A stretch of 5,595 bases of DNA from Bacteroidetes bacterium 4572_112. Lineage in GTDB: Bacteria > Bacteroidota > Bacteroidia > Bacteroidales > UBA1556. The notes under the pieces were generated by a model. The model had not been told where the DNA came from, ran no database searches, and worked only from the letters and a program-made list of their open reading frames with translations. Position numbers and translations under genes: made by a program. This document shows positions 5,047 through 5,595 of the stretch, piece after piece. Location of the stretch: NCBI GenBank assembly GCA_002254285.1, contig NIUZ01000134.1, positions 1 to 5,595 of the forward strand, in the 5' to 3' direction. Within the stretch, counting starts at the first letter, position 1, and each line of letters begins with the position of its first letter.

Positions 5047-5595
5047 CTAGCTCCCCAAGGGTTTCACATAAAGTTCCAAATCATCCATACTTACCGAGCC
5101 ATCGCAAAGAATTGACAGTCGCTCAATTACGTTCCTTAACTCACGAATATTTCCTGTCCAAGGCATATCGCTAAGGGCTTCCAAAACTCCTTTATCAAAA
5201 TCCAAAGGCAGCTTGCCATTGGTTTGCGATATATCTTCCATAAAGTAGTTTGCAAGAATAGGAATATCACCTTTCCGCTCGCGAAGTGCAGGCACTTTTA
5301 TTGGAATTACGCTAAGGCGATGGTATAAATCCTCACGGAAGTTTCCATCAGCAATTTCTTTTGCCAAATCTTTATTTGTGGCAGCAATAACTCTTACCTC
5401 CACTTTAATCTCCTTCTCTCCCCCTACTCTAGTAATTTTATTCTCTTGCAAAGCCCTAAGCACTTTTGCCTGAGCAGCAAGGCTCATATCACCAATTTCA
5501 TCAAGGAAGATTGTACCACCATGGGCAAGCTCAAACTCACCTTTCTTTTGTTTATGAGCAGAAGTAAAAGAGCCTTTTTCGTGACCAAATAGCAC
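5047..5595 (-). CDS. Sigma-54-dependent activator (NtrC-type), C-terminal 182 residues of the AAA+ domain; no DNA-binding domain
   Basis: The N-terminus is beyond the right edge; the first visible codon, GTG, is internal and not a start. These proteins use ATP to remodel sigma-54 RNA polymerase at -24/-12 promoters. Visible motifs, counted from the edge: LFGHEKG (2-8), sigma-54 contact loop GSFTSA (8-13, usually GAFTGA), Walker B GTIFLDEIGD (27-36), sensor I VIAATNKDL (69-77), Arg-finger region FREDLYHRL (86-94), PALRERKGDI (102-111), and sensor II WTGNIREL (146-153). Walker A is out of view. The protein stops at VKPLGS (177-182), right after the AAA+ lid, with no Fis-type helix-turn-helix. 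The other two frames past the stop close within a few codons, so a simple frameshift does not explain the absence. As I recall, short receiver-AAA+ regulators ending here are common in Bacteroidota, so this may be normal. An N-terminal receiver domain is expected but not seen. Confidence 0.93.
   Translation of the reverse strand: MLFGHEKGSFTSAHKQKKGEFELAHGGTIFLDEIGDMSLAAQAKVLRALQENKITRVGGEKEIKVEVRVIAATNKDLAKEIADGNFREDLYHRLSVIPIKVPALRERKGDIPILANYFMEDISQTNGKLPLDFDKGVLEALSDMPWTGNIRELRNVIERLSILCDGSVSMDDLELYVKPLGS

Noticed and set aside
4989..5174. 61-codon plus-strand ORF
   Set aside because: It starts in repeat copy B and continues antisense through the conserved AAA+ coding sequence, so it is a shadow frame.

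Overview
The window looks like chromosomal DNA from a low-GC member of the Bacteroidota. The evidence is a secreted protein with the modular layout common in that phylum, TAnnTTTG promoter elements in front of two genes, no purine-rich ribosome-binding sites ahead of the starts, and Bacteroidota-like versions of Ffh and of a short NtrC-type regulator. A marine or gut Bacteroidales/Marinilabiliales-type organism is my guess, not a demonstrated assignment.

Layout. (1) 1-1260, minus strand: the first 420 residues of a large exported protein that runs off the left edge. It has a signal peptide, an N-terminal beta-rich domain, a domain resembling the one next to BNR-repeat sialidases, and the start of a W/N-rich repeat module. 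(2) 1261-1654: an AT-rich divergent intergenic region with promoter candidates for both flanking genes and a 28-nt interrupted dyad. (3) 1655-2461, plus strand: a classical short-chain dehydrogenase/reductase (SDR) whose promoter element lies almost on top of its start codon. (4) 2462-2728: an AT-rich gap with a weak promoter candidate. (5) 2729-3145, plus strand: an unrecognised 138-residue acidic protein. (6) 3159-3201: a perfect 20-bp-stem hairpin with A and T tracts, a bidirectional terminator between convergent genes. (7) 3218-4561, minus strand: complete ffh, the SRP54 GTPase, with a clear promoter element at 4596-4603. (8) 4562-5046: a gene-free region packed with repeats: a 10-bp phased repeat, a CCTCTAT heptamer array, two CCCGAT/ATCGGG hairpins and two diverged copies of a hairpin-forming unit. 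(9) 5047-5595, minus strand: the C-terminal part of a sigma-54 activator AAA+ domain that stops without a Fis-type DNA-binding domain.

The genes do not form one pathway. Each appears to be its own transcription unit, with housekeeping protein targeting (Ffh) next to unrelated genes. I see no defence system, mobile element, CRISPR array or RNA gene. The most notable items are the composite repeat region between ffh and the regulator, the regulator without a DNA-binding domain, and the near-leaderless SDR gene.
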